Source of the DNA: Morinoia aosen
Lineage: Eukaryota; Arthropoda; Malacostraca; Amphipoda; Talitridae
Assembly (NCBI GenBank): GCA_030386875.1
Contig: CM059569.1
Coordinates: 39,843,842 to 39,907,841, forward strand
DNA: 64,000 nucleotides
Direction of reading: 5' to 3'
Part shown: piece after piece, positions 33,481 to 44,976 of the stretch
How the letters are laid out: each line of letters starts with the position of its first letter
How positions within the stretch are numbered: the stretch's first letter is position 1
Notes under the pieces: model-generated
Database searches by the model: none
What the model was told of the DNA's origin: nothing
The model's input: the letters and a program-made list of their open reading frames with translations, nothing else
Position numbers and translations under genes: made by a program

Positions 33481-34433
33481 CCTGTCATTGGGAACTTTTT
33501 TGCATTAGTCAGCCGTGGCGTTCCTCAGAATCAGTTTTGGGACATCTCCTGGTATTGATATTAACCGACGATTTTGCTGAACGTACTTCATTCATCTGAT
33601 TCATGCTCTCTGCTGATATTTTCCCCACCCCCCTGATGAAGCCTTTGATACAATAACAAAATATATGAATCCGACAATGGGATCGCCGTAGGATGCCCTA
33701 GGAGTTACTGAACTTAGTCAGGCCCACATGTAGTTATATCTCAACCTGTCCTTTGTGATGTGTAGTTCTGAGTGACGCCTCTACTCTTGTGCTGCTCGTG
33801 GAAATAATGTAAATTATTTATTGCGCTCCAATTCTAGAATTTAGTCAATAAATTCAGGTCTTTTTAAATAAGTTGTCTAGGCAAGAAATAAACATTTGAA
33901 TTTTAGGAATAACTGATCTCTAATAATAATAATGAATGACTCAAGTTTTTTAATGAACGAATTTTTTGTAAGAAAGATAAATTAAAATTACGAAAATGTA
34001 AGAAAGCAGCTTCAGAAATGATGAGACACAAACTATTGTAAATGTCTGTTGTATTGCTGCTTAATGGTTATTGTAGAGTTAATTATGATTACATGATTAA
34101 TGATTTTTACAGCTAAATGACCATTGTAGAGTTAAATCTGGTTTATGGAATGTTAGAGAATACCGGGGAATTTTTTTTGCCCAATATCTTACCCTAGTGG
34201 TGAACTTGCTTGGAAACAGTAATATTCCCTTGAAAAAATGCATTAAAACACGTTTTTTACTTTTTCCTTTAAACTAAGAAACCCATATGCTTAAAACCAA
34301 AAAAAGCTATTCCTATACAACCTTTTAATACCTAAACTCTTTTGAAACCTAAACCCGTATTCATCTAAAAACCTTAAACTCTAAGGGATGTAAAAATTTA
34401 TCATAAAGCTTAACAAACTATGTTTCTGACTCC
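33481..34433. other. Mostly unassigned; second dispersed repeat at 33685-33800
   Basis: The block GGATGCCCTAGGAGTTACTGAACTTAG through TGTAGTTCTGAG matches 23110-23240. The remainder is AT-rich with no recognised gene. Confidence 0.5.
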
Positions 34434-34820
34434 CTTGAACTTGAACTTGAAATTGAGGGCCGACAGCGTAGGGGCCTTTTGTAACGGCCTACAATTCCCT
34501 CCTCAATACACGCAATATTCACACAATGGGTTCAGCGTCTGTGTACCAGACTTGTCCACTAAACTACTCAGGATCCACCAATCCTTGTCACAAACTGCCA
34601 TTAGATGGCATCACTGGGATAACCAGTACATCATGACACAATCCCTAGGCATGGTGGGTCATTACAGCTCACTTTACATGACTGGCTTATACCAATCACT
34701 GTCTTTTACTCCAGGCACGTACAAGAAAAACTTTCATAGCTTCAATGATACTCAAATCACAATCCTGATCCAATCCAACAATACAGCTCATACCGCAATC
34801 ATCTTCAGCACATCTGGCAT
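34434..34820 (-). mobile_element. 5'-truncated LINE copy (3' end only)
   Basis: It matches 47121-47503 of the LINE in this window: TTGAACTTGAACTTGAA tail, GAGGGCCGACAGcGTaGGGGCC, AACGGCCTACAATTCCCTCC, and onwards to ATCTTCAGCACATCTGGCAT, where similarity stops. It includes the last ~120 bp of ORF2 and the 3' UTR on the minus strand. Strong 5' truncation is the normal result of target-primed reverse transcription. Confidence 0.88.
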
Positions 34821-36890
34821 AGAAGATATCCTTACGTGTGTCTGCGGCGGGGAGCTGCGGTGCTGGGGCGGGGCCGGAGGTGGCGGGGCTGGGAATTTCG
34901 GGAATCTGTTAGTCAACCTGGTCACTTGCGCTCTCCTGCACAGATGTTGTGGGGCGTGATGTGTTGTACTGCACATTGTGATGTTGGGGCATCCGTTGCT
35001 CAATTCAGACACACTCGGGCTTACGTTTCTCAATGCGAAACAGATGGAATGTCATTCATTTATACCGGTACGCGAATGAGCAATTTACCGAATGGTACAC
35101 ATATGGCCCAATACGCTGGGAACGTGCTAAAAGCGCTAACGCCGTAGCTTGTAAAATATAAGTGCTGAAAGGCAGAAATTAGTTTCATTGAAAAGAGGAG
35201 GATTTAAAGATTTATTTGAATGTCATAATTTTGCTTATTTGTCCCACCAGAAGAAAAGACCAAGAAGTAGCATGATGAGGATTTTAATAAACGATGATAA
35301 AACGAAGTCAAAAGAAAAATGTCTGCTGGGACACAGGTAAAGAAAAATACTGTTTATTTTGTTCTCAAAAAAGAACTTAATTTACAACCACATCAAATGC
35401 AATGTCATCAAGAAATCTCACAGCACGATAAAGATCGGAGGTTGTTATTTTGCCCCGGAATGAAAATATGAGTTCTGATCAAATATTCATTCATTAGATA
35501 ATTTCTTATGAGTGCCACATTTATTTAGAAGATATGGTAAATATGCAAAATTATAAAAATAAAATTAAAGTTTAAATTCTGCTCTTTATACTGAAACCCA
35601 TTTCAGCCTTCCAGCACTAATATTTTACGAACTACACCATTTTTAAATCAGCTACGTTGCCAGCAGAGCTAGTATATCTCTCTTTAGCATATTCCCATAC
35701 TCGCATTTCTGTACCATACCTAACGCCTCACCCCCATCGGGCACAGCCGGCGTACCCGTGCCCCGTCATAGCGGCCGCCACCAAAGCGTCAACTGAAGAC
35801 GTTCACTGGACACCGTCACACGAGAGGATGTGTTGTGTAGTAGCTCCTGTTCTGTGGCCTGCTTTGACAGGGGGAGCTGTCACCGGCACAAGCTACACGT
35901 CTTGTATTGGTTACAAGTCTTGCACTAGTTTTCTAATTGTACTTCTTATACTCTTTTTCTATATGTAGTTACATGTATTATCAAAGCTAGATTAAGCAAC
36001 AATAGGAAAACATTGCCCTCATTTGTTTCAACTAGTGACGTGGGTATTACGATACTCATGTGTATCAACGCAGGATCCTTGCTCTAAAATAATTTCAAAA
36101 CCAATGATGAGCTTTTGGTATTATCTTTTTTTAATATAAAAGTTTTATTTCTTTCTACATGCATTGTCAAAATCAGATTAACGCAACGAAGGGAACGCAT
36201 TTTTTCGTGCTTTTCTCTCAATCATTTGGCTCGATGATTGCCATGGGCATGTAGATACCCAAGGGTTAATGAAAACTCAGGATCTTAATACTAATAAGAA
36301 TAATATAATCAGTTGACAACTTTGGTCAGAGACTATTTAGTTACCGCTTTGGTAGTTCTACCAAAGTTATGTTTGCAATCTACACAAAAAATTCATCAAT
36401 ATTATTAAGAGCAATAACTGTAAAAGTCCCCAGCTCCCCAATAGTGCACACCACATAGCGTGCCAGGCCTCACAACTGAAGCGCCACCTGTCCTGCCTCA
36501 CCGCAGCAAACAATGAAGTTCACAGGAGGGCAATTTCCAATACCTCCACCACAACAAACCGGGCAACAGCAGTCTATAAATTTATTTCAATCAATATTCA
36601 ATGTTAAAATCATTCAAAACCCAATGTTATATACTTTATGAATTAACTGTATTGGAAATAAACCGTTGTCCTTTTTCCCGGGTTACAAGCATTGCACTAG
36701 TTGCACTTAAAAATCAAGTCCCAGTCTCCTGTAGAGCTGTGCAGCATTTTGAATGAAGAAATCGTACCCGAGAGAATGTCTTCTAAATCACAACGTCCAA
36801 TTTAGTTATTTTTCCCTTCTTTTATTTTAACTCAGACATATTTGATTTTTGCTGATTTTTTATTTAACAAGATCAACGAGGACAAATTTT
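34821..36890. other. No confident gene; GC-rich patch at 34835-35150
   Basis: A GC-rich patch (GGGGCGGGGCCGGAGGTGGCGGGG) is followed by a plus-strand frame to 35147, whose stretch from the ATG at 34945 is unremarkable. I cannot assign a family and treat it as unproven. At 35657-35968 another 103-codon frame has a hydrophobic C-terminus but no recognised domain. Two diverged ~120-bp segments (about 35960-36085 and 36150-36290) resemble each other (CATGTATTATCAAAGCTAGATTAA against CATGCATTGTCAAAATCAGATTAA). Confidence 0.4.
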
Positions 36891-36896
36891 AAAAGT

Positions 36897-37076
36897 AGCC
36901 TAAGTTAGTGTGCGAGTTAGTGCTCCCAGGGAACACGCGAGGTCCCGAGCTTGAGGCGTGGGAGGCCTTACTTTCGTTGAAATATAATATGTAGGTCTTG
37001 GTTTTCCTACCAACCTTCTTTTTCGAGTTCATTGCTCTCCTGTACTTAGCATTTATCAGTTTTTCTTCAACTTCCA
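36897..37076 (-). repeat. ~350-bp dispersed repeat, copy f (inverted, partial)
   Basis: On the minus strand it reads GTTGAAGAAAAACTGATAAATGC, then ATTTCAACGAAAGTAAGGCC, then GGGACCTCGCGTGTTCCCTGGGAGCACTAACTC, the family's 3' half. It is the only minus-strand copy I found. Confidence 0.75.
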
Positions 37077-37394
37077 TCTTGATTCATATTGCCCCAAGGA
37101 TGCAATGAATGTAGCCGCTCTAACGCTATAAAAATCGGAGGTGCAATATTTCATTTGTACAAATTGTTTAGCGCGACATTGAGCGCCCTAACGAGCTTCT
37201 ATTTAGTCTTCATCTTCATGAGAAAAAACAAAAATGTTTCATTTAATAGAAAATTATACAAAAACCATTTGTTTTGAAAGGTCTTCAACACAAAGCCCGT
37301 TAGCAGGTGAACATGCACAGGGGTACAGCGCAGCGTCAGTTGTCGAGCGTAGCATGGAAAGGCAATCGTGGAATTTTTAGGTCGATTGATTGGT

Positions 37395-37760
37395 TATAAG
37401 TTAGTTTTAGCCTCCCTTACCACAACCAAGACGTTCAAAGACAGGACGAATTGATAAATAGTTATCCATTTACTTTGGAGTTGGGGGAACTCGGAATAGC
37501 ATGTCTCCGCACAGGGTCCCGTGTGCATAGGAACAGTAAGGTAAGAAGGAAGGTTATGAAACAAGGTAACGGTTGAAGAAGAAAATTAGAGCTGCTGAAA
37601 AACAGGACAGCAGTCTACCGGAAAAATGGTCCTTAATAAAATAGAAAACTTTATATTTCAACAAAAAGAAGGCTTACCTAATTTTTCCCTCAGGACCACA
37701 CATTATCCTCTTGGGAGCGCTAATCTTCATAGATACAATAATTGCATCCACCTGAGGGAG
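37395..37760 (+). repeat. ~350-bp dispersed repeat, copy g
   Basis: A full-length copy with a ~60-bp stretch (AGCATGTCTCCGCACAGGGTCCCGTGTGCATAG) also seen in copy h but not in copies a-e. These define a subfamily. It ends at CCACCTGAGGGAG. Confidence 0.85.
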
Positions 37761-37852
37761 TTTATGAGTTTTATTAAGCATTAAATATGTGAATCCAAGT
37801 AATACGCACGCAATAATGAAGAAAATGCCACAAACGTATTCTTAAAATAAGC

Positions 37853-39055
37853 TTTCAGTAATAACATAAGGCAAAATCCAACATCTAGCAATAACATAGG
37901 GCAAAATTCTTCAATTTCCTGCTTTCAGTAATAACATAGGGCACAATTCAACGCCCTGCTTTCAGTAATAACATAAGGCACAATTCAACACCCTGCTTTT
38001 AGTAATAACAAAGGGCACAATACAACACCCTGCTTTCAGTAATAACATAGGGCACAATTCAACACCCTGCTTTCAGTAATAACATAGGGCACATTTCAAC
38101 ACCCTGCTCTCAGCAATTACACAGGACACAATTGAGCACCCAGCTCTCAGCCATAACATAGGGCACAATTCAACACCCTGCTCTCAGTAATAACATATGG
38201 CACAATTCAACACCCTGCTCTCAGTAATAACATAGGGCACAATTCAACACCCTGCTCTCAGCAATAACATAGGGCACAATTCAACACCCTGCTCTCAGCA
38301 ACAACATAGGGAACAATTCAACACAATGCTCTCAGTAATAACATATGGCACAATTCAACACCCTGCTCTCAGTAATAACATATGGCACAATTCAACACCC
38401 TGCTCTCAGCAATAACATAGGGCACAATTCAACACCCTGCTCTCAGTAATAACATAGGGCACAATTCAACACCCTGCTCTCAGTAATAACATAGGGCACA
38501 ATTCAACACCCTGCTCTCAGTAATAACATAGGGCACAATTGAAAACCCAGCTCTCAGTAATAACATAGGGCACAATTGAACACCCAGCTCTCAGTAATAA
38601 CATAGGGCACAATTGAACACCCAGCTCTCAGCAATAACATAGGGCACAATTCAACACCCTGCTCTCAGTAATAACATAGGGCACAATTAAACACCCAGCT
38701 CTCAGTAATAACATAGGGCACAATTGAAAACCCAGCTCTCAGTAATAACATAGGGCACAATTGAACACCCAGCTCTCAGTAATAACATAGGGCACAATTC
38801 AACACCCTGCTCTCAGTAATAACATAGGGCACAATTGAAAACCCAGCTCTCAGTAATAACATAGGGCACAATTGAAAACCCAGCTCTCAGTAATAACATA
38901 GGGCACAATTCAACACCCTGCTCTCAGCAATAACACAGGCCACAATTCAACACCCTGCTTTCAGTAATAACAAAGGGCACAATTCAACACCCTGCTATCA
39001 GCAATAACATAGGGCACAATTCAACACCCTGCTCTCAGTAATAACATGGGGCATA
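37853..39055. repeat. 37-bp satellite with two interleaved subtypes
   Basis: About 32 units of CAGTAATAACATAGGGCACAATTCAACACCCTGCTCT. Subtype 1 ends TTCAACACCCTGCTCT and subtype 2 ends TTGAACACCCAGCTCT or TTGAAAACCCAGCTCT. Subtype 2 occurs mostly in two clusters around 38540-38640 and 38690-38890. No coding. Confidence 0.94.
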
Positions 39056-39179
39056 AGTGCGTATATTTCTCAAGTGTCCTTCTAATCACTATCACCACAG
39101 AACACTTACATAAGAAGAACTGCAAAACTACGGTGGACCCCAAGCCTGCTCTAGACAAACATACGCACGCACGCTAACC

Positions 39180-39250
39180 AATCAGCAGCCAGCAGTCACG
39201 ACTGGCCGCTGACGTCATCACGGCCAAAGCTTCCAATTGGCTGCGTATCC
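39180..39250. promoter_or_regulatory. CRE/CCAAT-rich segment
   Basis: TGACGTCA at about 39211-39218, with ATTGG/CCAAT words on both sides (CCAATCAGCAGCC and CCAATTGGCTGC). A similar combination lies at 47043-47105 beside the THAP exon. No gene is recognised next to this copy; the short minus frame at 39218-39403 overlaps it. Confidence 0.35.
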
Positions 39251-39749
39251 AGGCTTTACTGTGACACTCGTTTGGATTGTAAATAAACGTTTCTGTGCGT
39301 AGTAAGGATAGTGAAAGCCGAAATCGTAAATTGCGGGTACATTGACAACACTTTTTATTATTTCATTCAATGTACATACACGTGAATGCGCATTCATGTA
39401 CATATTTGCAATTCATATATAGGCTAAGGCGCATTTAGATTAGACTAAGGTGCTGAATGTGATAAAACGTTGGTGCCGTATAATAAAAATTTTCGGAAAG
39501 GGTTCATTGTCTTTTTAAACCATCCAATATCAGATTCTCATACTAGTCGAAACAATACAATAACGAAGAAATTAAGTTAGTTTGAGCGATAAAAAACCTG
39601 CTAATAATATGTAGCGATGTTATTTATATTTATTATACGTAAAGATTACGCAAATGGTTACATACGAGAAATGGGAAGAAGTTTACGTTAAAGTTATGTT
39701 TTTTATGCTACGTTCATTGATGAATGATTCGTGCGTACGTTGCTTGATT

Positions 39750-39935
39750 GGTTATAGATTAGTTTTAGCCTCCTTTTACCACATACCACAACAAAGAGGT
39801 TCAAAGTGAGGAAGGATGAAGGCACCATATCGTATGTAGTTGCGGGAACGCTGAATGTTCCGTACAATGTGAGTTCCGGCACAGGATCCCGTGCGCATGG
39901 AAAGTCAGTTAAGAAGGAAGGTTATGAAACATGAT
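39750..39935 (+). repeat. ~350-bp dispersed repeat, copy h (5' half)
   Basis: Landmarks TTAGTTTTAGCCTCC and GAACGCTGAATG, then the CACAGGATCCCGTGCGCATGG insert of the copy-g subfamily. It ends in a (TTA)n run at about 39936-39962 that leads directly into copy i. Confidence 0.8.
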
Positions 39936-39962
39936 AATTATTATTATTATTATTATTATTAT

Positions 39963-40309
39963 ATAAGAAAGTTTTAGCCTCCCTTAACCACGACAAAGAT
40001 GTTCCAAGAGAGGAAAAAGGAAGGCACCATTTAGTATGGAGTTGAGGAAACGTGGAATCTATGCACAATGTGTACAGAAACAGGAAGCTAGGAAAGAAGT
40101 TCATGAAACAAGAAAAAAGTTGAAGAAGAAAGTAGTAGGTGCTGAAAAACAGGACAGCAGTGAACCGAAAAAAGATGGTCCGTAACAAAACAAAAACCTA
40201 TTTTATTACAACAAAAAGGAAGCCTACCTAACCTTTAGCTCGGGCCCACACATGGTTCCCCTGGGAGCGCTAATTCCCATAGATACAATTTTTGTATCCC
40301 CCTGAGGGG
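39963..40309 (+). repeat. ~350-bp dispersed repeat, copy i
   Basis: The closest match to copy a. On the plus strand it contains an uninterrupted frame starting ATGGAGTTGAGGAAACG and running about 50 lysine/glutamate-rich codons to a TAA. It ends CCCCCTGAGGGG. Confidence 0.88.
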
Positions 40310-40485
40310 TGAAACATGATAAAAGTTGATGAAGAAAGTTAGAGGTATTGAAAAACAGGACAGTAGTAGATTGAAATAAATGGTCCTACACAAAACTACG
40401 AACATTTTATTTCAACAGAAAGAAGGCTCACCTAACTATCAGCACAGTACCTCATATTTTTCCTTTGGGAGCGTTAATTCCCATA
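40310..40485 (+). repeat. ~350-bp dispersed repeat, copy j (3' half)
   Basis: TGAAACATGATAAAAGTTGATGAAG through TTTGGGAGCGTTAATTCCCATA directly follows copy i. Copies h, i and j make a short tandem cluster. Confidence 0.8.
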
Positions 40486-41373
40486 ATTCGCGTTAATTCG
40501 CGAACGTTGTTTCGTAACAATGATGGAGAATATTGAGGAAGGAGAGTCCACAAGACCGCCACGCACACACTTTGGATTAGGGTTTACAAGTATCCAGATT
40601 TTGGACGGGGCTCAACACACAGTATTAACTAGTATCAGAAGTGAACTACAGTACTGAGATGGCTAGGTGAGCTAATAAGTGAAGCCTAAGCAGAGCCGTC
40701 GGCATGGCTTTTCATTACATTTTCCAGTTACAACTTATCAGCAGTGAGCGTATACGCTAAATAATAGCGGGGTAAAAATGCTTAAGTATACAAAGCAATG
40801 AACTACGCATGAAGATTTAGTGCAATAAAAACTCTCAGTATGTGCACAAGCGTGTGCTAAGAAACAAAAATATAGATATGGGACATTAAATACAATCTCT
40901 GTGTCTGTTGAAAGCTTGCACTGTCACGGTTGACATTGCAGTGCAAGAAGAGCAATCATTTGGATAAATTACGAGCTAGTAATAGTAAATGAGCTTCCTA
41001 CCATGACGCACTGCAGAAATATTGTAGCGATCTAAGCTGATGAACCAAATTAATATATTAACAATAAAATATACTTAGGTAAATCAAAAAATATTCCTAA
41101 CTTGCTACCAGATGGTAATACTACTCATGGACAATTTTCTTGAGTTTTTCAGTACAACTTTTGGAAGACATAAGTCTGTTCACGTGTCTTGTGCATTGAA
41201 GCGTTCTACAAACGGCAAAAAATTGTTGCAACTTGTCGGTGACATGGACACAGCAGAAATTACAGTGATGCTGACACAAATCTAAGAACTTACAGACTAG
41301 TTAACGAAATCCTGATACGTGCCGATAATTGTGAAAGCAATAAAAAAATACTCTCTCGTACAAAATAATCAGG
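40486..41373. other. No gene recognised; 3' flank of the P-like pseudogene
   Basis: AT-rich. The rest of the P-like transposase would be expected here on the minus strand, but I see only short, stop-broken frames. Confidence 0.4.
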
Positions 41374-41952
41374 TCAATAAATAGTCTCAAATCCAGTTAT
41401 GGCATCGTTCTCTCGGTTGTACGATAGCCCTTTCCGGAGCGACATCTCATCCACTAGAAGGAAACAAAGTTTATCTCCAGCACTGACGGGTTTTACCTTC
41501 ATTTTCAACATGGACACACTTTTAGCACTTGTACCAGGACGTACTTCGAATTGTTTCATCAATGCACGCACAGTCTAAAGTGAGGGTAATGATATCAAGT
41601 TCCTCATCAGTTGATAGTGGGTCTCTGATGAGCTTACAAGAATGTTCACAGCGAGCCACTTGTGATACATGGTGTATGATCTCTTGCCCCTTAATTTGGG
41701 CTTGACAAATGCACTGAGATAAGGACCAAGTCTGCCACTTACACTTCTCAGGAAATTATCTGTGTTTAACCGCTTGTACAGTACCTTTGATTTTCTCCTG
41801 AGCCTTTTCCCAAGTTTTCTCTCGAGAGCTGGTCTGCTGTTTTCAAGGGCAATTGTCGTTCCAAAATGAGAAGCGAACAACCGTCGCTTACAAGGTACCA
41901 CTGGAGGACCTGTGTCTTCCAACAAAGAACTGCTGCTTTTGCCACACGAATT
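41374..41952 (-). pseudogene. Exon 4: start of P-element-like catalytic region
   Basis: Acceptor TTTATTTCAG, phase 0. It has a basic region (LERKLGKRLRRKSKVLYKR), then a helix-rich segment, a TAG at 41575-41577, and in the same frame FLLVDEMSLRKGLSYNREND and ITGFE. The D-E-M-S-[IL]-x-x-x-L-x-Y pattern with G-[FY]-E is the first catalytic-aspartate region of P elements and THAP9. It stops at TGA (41374-41376) and the remaining RNase H-like and insertion domains are absent. Confidence 0.72.
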
Positions 41953-42732
41953 CTGAAATAAATTGACGAAAATTAGATTGTATATTATATTTACTTCCCC
42001 AACTTGAAGAAAGTATTAATTGTACACATAAATCAAACTTTAAAGTGATTGAAAGTTTAGGTTTTGAACACAACACATCTAATTTAAAAATATGCCACAT
42101 TTAATCTACATGGAGTGGAATCACAGCTCTGGTCAATATTCTCTTCCAAAGTTTCTAGTATTAAACTATGAATGAGTTCAAACATACCGAACGGTATAAA
42201 GTGAGTACCACTGAGACAGGATAGCCCTGTTCAGTACCCAAGAAAGTCAGCGAGTACCGCGAGCCCACCCTTCTAATGAATCAAGCATTATAATTGGATG
42301 CATTCTGCAAAGAAGCATTACCTAAATGTTTGCATTAATTCAATTCCAAGGACACAAGAAATAAAGTATAGTTCAGAAATATGCTACGAGAATCACATTT
42401 TTATTATATTTTTTACCCAAAGATAATTATATAATTTCATGATAGATGTATTAAATCGAGAAGTGGAATGATCAGAGAGGTAAATGAGTGACAGTGAATA
42501 TGGTATTGACACTGATGGAAATGGCAGCAGGTAGTTCTCAAAGAATTCTACAAATGCTGCTGTGTTTTAGAATAATGCGTATGTGATAACTTTTCAGCAA
42601 TCTTTCCAGCTTTTGCTGCTAGCACTCATCCAACGCTGTCCAATTCTGGCTTGTAACTTGAAAAATCTATCTCGCTACAATTCAAAGACACTTCAATGAA
42701 GTACGAACTCTGATTATTTCAACACGACTAAC

Positions 42733-43238
42733 CTGCGTCGTTTCCCTCCACGAAGATGAGCAGCATTGTTTGCTGGAAGCACTGGTGGCAGGCCTTGAGG
42801 TGCCAGGAGTGGCAAGCCTTGAGGTGCCAGGAGTGGCAGGCTTTTAGGTGCCAGGAGTGGCAGGCCTAGAGGTGCCAGGAGTGGCAGGCCTTGAGGTGCC
42901 AAGAGTGGCAGGCCTTGAGGTGCCAAGAGTGGCAGGCCTCGAGGTGCCAAGAGTGGCAGGTCTCAAGGCGTCAGGAGTGGCAGGCCTTGAAGTGCCAGGA
43001 GTGGCAGCCCATGAAGCACCAGGAGTGGCAGCCCATGAAGCACCAGGAGTGGCAGCTCTCGAGGTGCCAGGAGTGGCAGGCCTTGAAGTGCCAGGAGTGG
43101 CAACCCATGAAGCACCAGGAGTAGCAGCTCTCGAGGTGCCAGGAGTGGCAGGTCTCGAGGTGCCAGGAGTGGCAGGTCTCGAGGTGCCAGGAGCGGCAGG
43201 TCTCGTAGCACCAAGGGCAGGAGGTACAGTACCAGCAG
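42733..43238 (-). pseudogene. Exon 3: 24-bp coding minisatellite (PATPGTSR repeats)
   Basis: Acceptor TTTCTCCATCAG, donor ACGCAG/GTTAGT. The splice phase selects the frame with about 20 copies of P-A-T-P-G-T-S-R or A-A-T-P-G-A-S-W. The other five frames are also largely open (for example the plus-strand 137-codon frame at 42848-43261 and minus LLAPQGLP frames) because the unit is 24 bp. A TAA at 42844-42846 interrupts the spliced frame. The likely role is a flexible, Ser/Thr/Pro-rich linker between the THAP finger and the catalytic region. Confidence 0.65.
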
Positions 43239-43450
43239 CTGATGGAGAAATAAGGGAATAAATTAGGAACAGTGATATGGCATCTCAAATGAAATTGAAG
43301 CACACTACAAAATGAGTGGTATTTTCAACAAATTTAATCCTTCCAGAAGCTCTACCTCATGTCATTCAATTCTTACTCATTAGTAGAGAAGGCGGTTTAA
43401 GGCTCCACCCCATAAAATAATTCCACAGTGGAAGTGGAAGGAAGCATATA
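43200..43450. repeat. Local duplication, copy 1 (with 44440-44665)
   Basis: ATGGAgAAATAAGGGAATAAATTaGGAACAGTGATATGGCATCT, AAATTGAAGCACACTACA and TTTAAGGCTCCACC blocks occur in the same order at 44473-44645. The copies are diverged by perhaps 20 percent. Confidence 0.8.
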
Positions 43451-44361
43451 GTATGCAAGGAAAACATTTAGGTACAAACAAAAAAGAAAGCCGACCTCAC
43501 CATCAGCTCAGGCCCTGACATTCTCTCTCATGGAATACTACTTTCAATGGATACAAAAGTTTTACCCCACTTATTGGGAAATCATCAAATGTAAGTGATC
43601 CTTCATAATGTAAAATAGGCGAGGCCTATTGGTAAATTAAAGTTCTGCTGCACTGTAAGGGTACGTAAGGAATTAAACACTGGGGTACAGAGGAGGCTCA
43701 TCAAAAACTAAAAGAGCTCATCTTTAAATGAATACGAAACCTATTTTTACCAACCAAGACTAACCTGTCAACACAAACACTGTACTAGGTATTTCTCATT
43801 CATGAAGCTCCTGAGTAATCTCAGGATTGTAATTCAGATTATATTAATTAATTAACTTTGGTGTTCGTAACAACATTTTTGAACATTTCAATTTTCTTTC
43901 TTAATTCAACACTAAATGTACATGGAAAAAGATTGGTAGTAACATTTTGACCCCTGTATTATGTATGAAATAATTTCCAATTCAATGCTGAAGTTTGTTT
44001 CCCTACAAAAAACTTTCTTTGCTATGTTTCATTTAGTGTAATAATGAATTGTGTAGCATCTATTTCCTGGATAAATGCTACACACTGTAAAACATGTGTG
44101 AATACCATTCTCAAAAGTATTTGGAAATGTACCACCCTTTCTTTGTGTACACTAAGGCTTCATTAGTGACAGCCATTCACTCTCTAAATAAGTGTAAATT
44201 AAGCTTATTGGCTTCAATTTTCACATGGGATGAATATTTCTTCAAGTGGCCTTGACTTTTTCAAGAATTTCAATACATTAAACTCAATGTTAACATTCTT
44301 TTCTTTCATTTCAATATTCCTCAATTGGATTGGGGAGTCATCATTTAAAATGAAAACTTAC
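43451..44361. other. Intron of the P-like pseudogene
   Basis: AT-rich. A weak match to the 3' half of the ~350-bp dispersed repeat lies at about 43480-43580 (AAAGAAAGCCGACCTCACCATCAGCTCAGG). Nothing else is recognised. Confidence 0.45.
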
Positions 44362-44469
44362 TTTTGTTAGGAGTGGCAGGCATTGCAGCACCAGGCGTTG
44401 TAGCAAGAAGTAGGGCAGGCCTTGCGCCAGGAGTGCCAAGGCTTGTAGCACCAAGAGCAGGAGGTTCAG
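44362..44469 (-). pseudogene. Exon 2: PPALGAT/PGA linker (108 bp)
   Basis: Acceptor TTTTTCCATCAG, donor CAAAA/GTAAGT. It encodes 36 codons rich in Pro, Ala, Gly and Thr (EPPALGATSLGTPGARPAL then PGAAMPATPNK). Exon 2 and its upstream intron resemble the beginning of exon 3 and its upstream intron, so one arose from the other by local duplication. Confidence 0.65.
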
Positions 44470-44664
44470 CTGATGGAAAAATAAGGGAATAAATTGGGAA
44501 CAGTGATATGGCATCTTGCATGAAATTGAAGCACACTACACAATGAAAAATATTTCCAACAACTTTAATTTTTTCTGAACTCCTACGTCATGGCATCGCC
44601 TATTAATACTTCAGGAGAAAATCAGTCATTTTAAGGCTCCACCACCATGACATAGTTTCACAGA

Positions 44665-44940
44665 GAAAATAAAAGGGAATGAGTAAAATACTCATAGAGC
44701 TAAGTACCATTGAATATTAATCCCCACAAACCAAAGTCATTAAGGGAAATGTTGGCTTCTGGAGTACCCATACCATTTTCAAAACACAGCCTTTGAGATG
44801 CAATAAATAGGTTCTTTTCACCCCTTCAGTGTAAAATTAATCACATGAATTTAGACCTTTTATTCAAGTAAATCAATTCACTACCCAGCTTCTAGCCCCC
44901 TTATCTTCTAAACTGTTGTACTGATCCTTATGAAATTTCA

Positions 44941-44976
<36 letters not shown>

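Noticed and set aside
34420-34959. 179-codon plus-strand gene
   Set aside because: Most of it is antisense to the truncated LINE 3' end, then runs into a GC-rich patch.
37853-39055. CRISPR-like array (37-bp repeat)
   Set aside because: Units are directly contiguous with no unique spacers; this is a satellite in a eukaryotic genome.
41374-42100. Separate small genes on the minus strand
   Set aside because: Splice sites and one shared frame show they are pieces of one THAP/P-like exon interrupted by a TAG.
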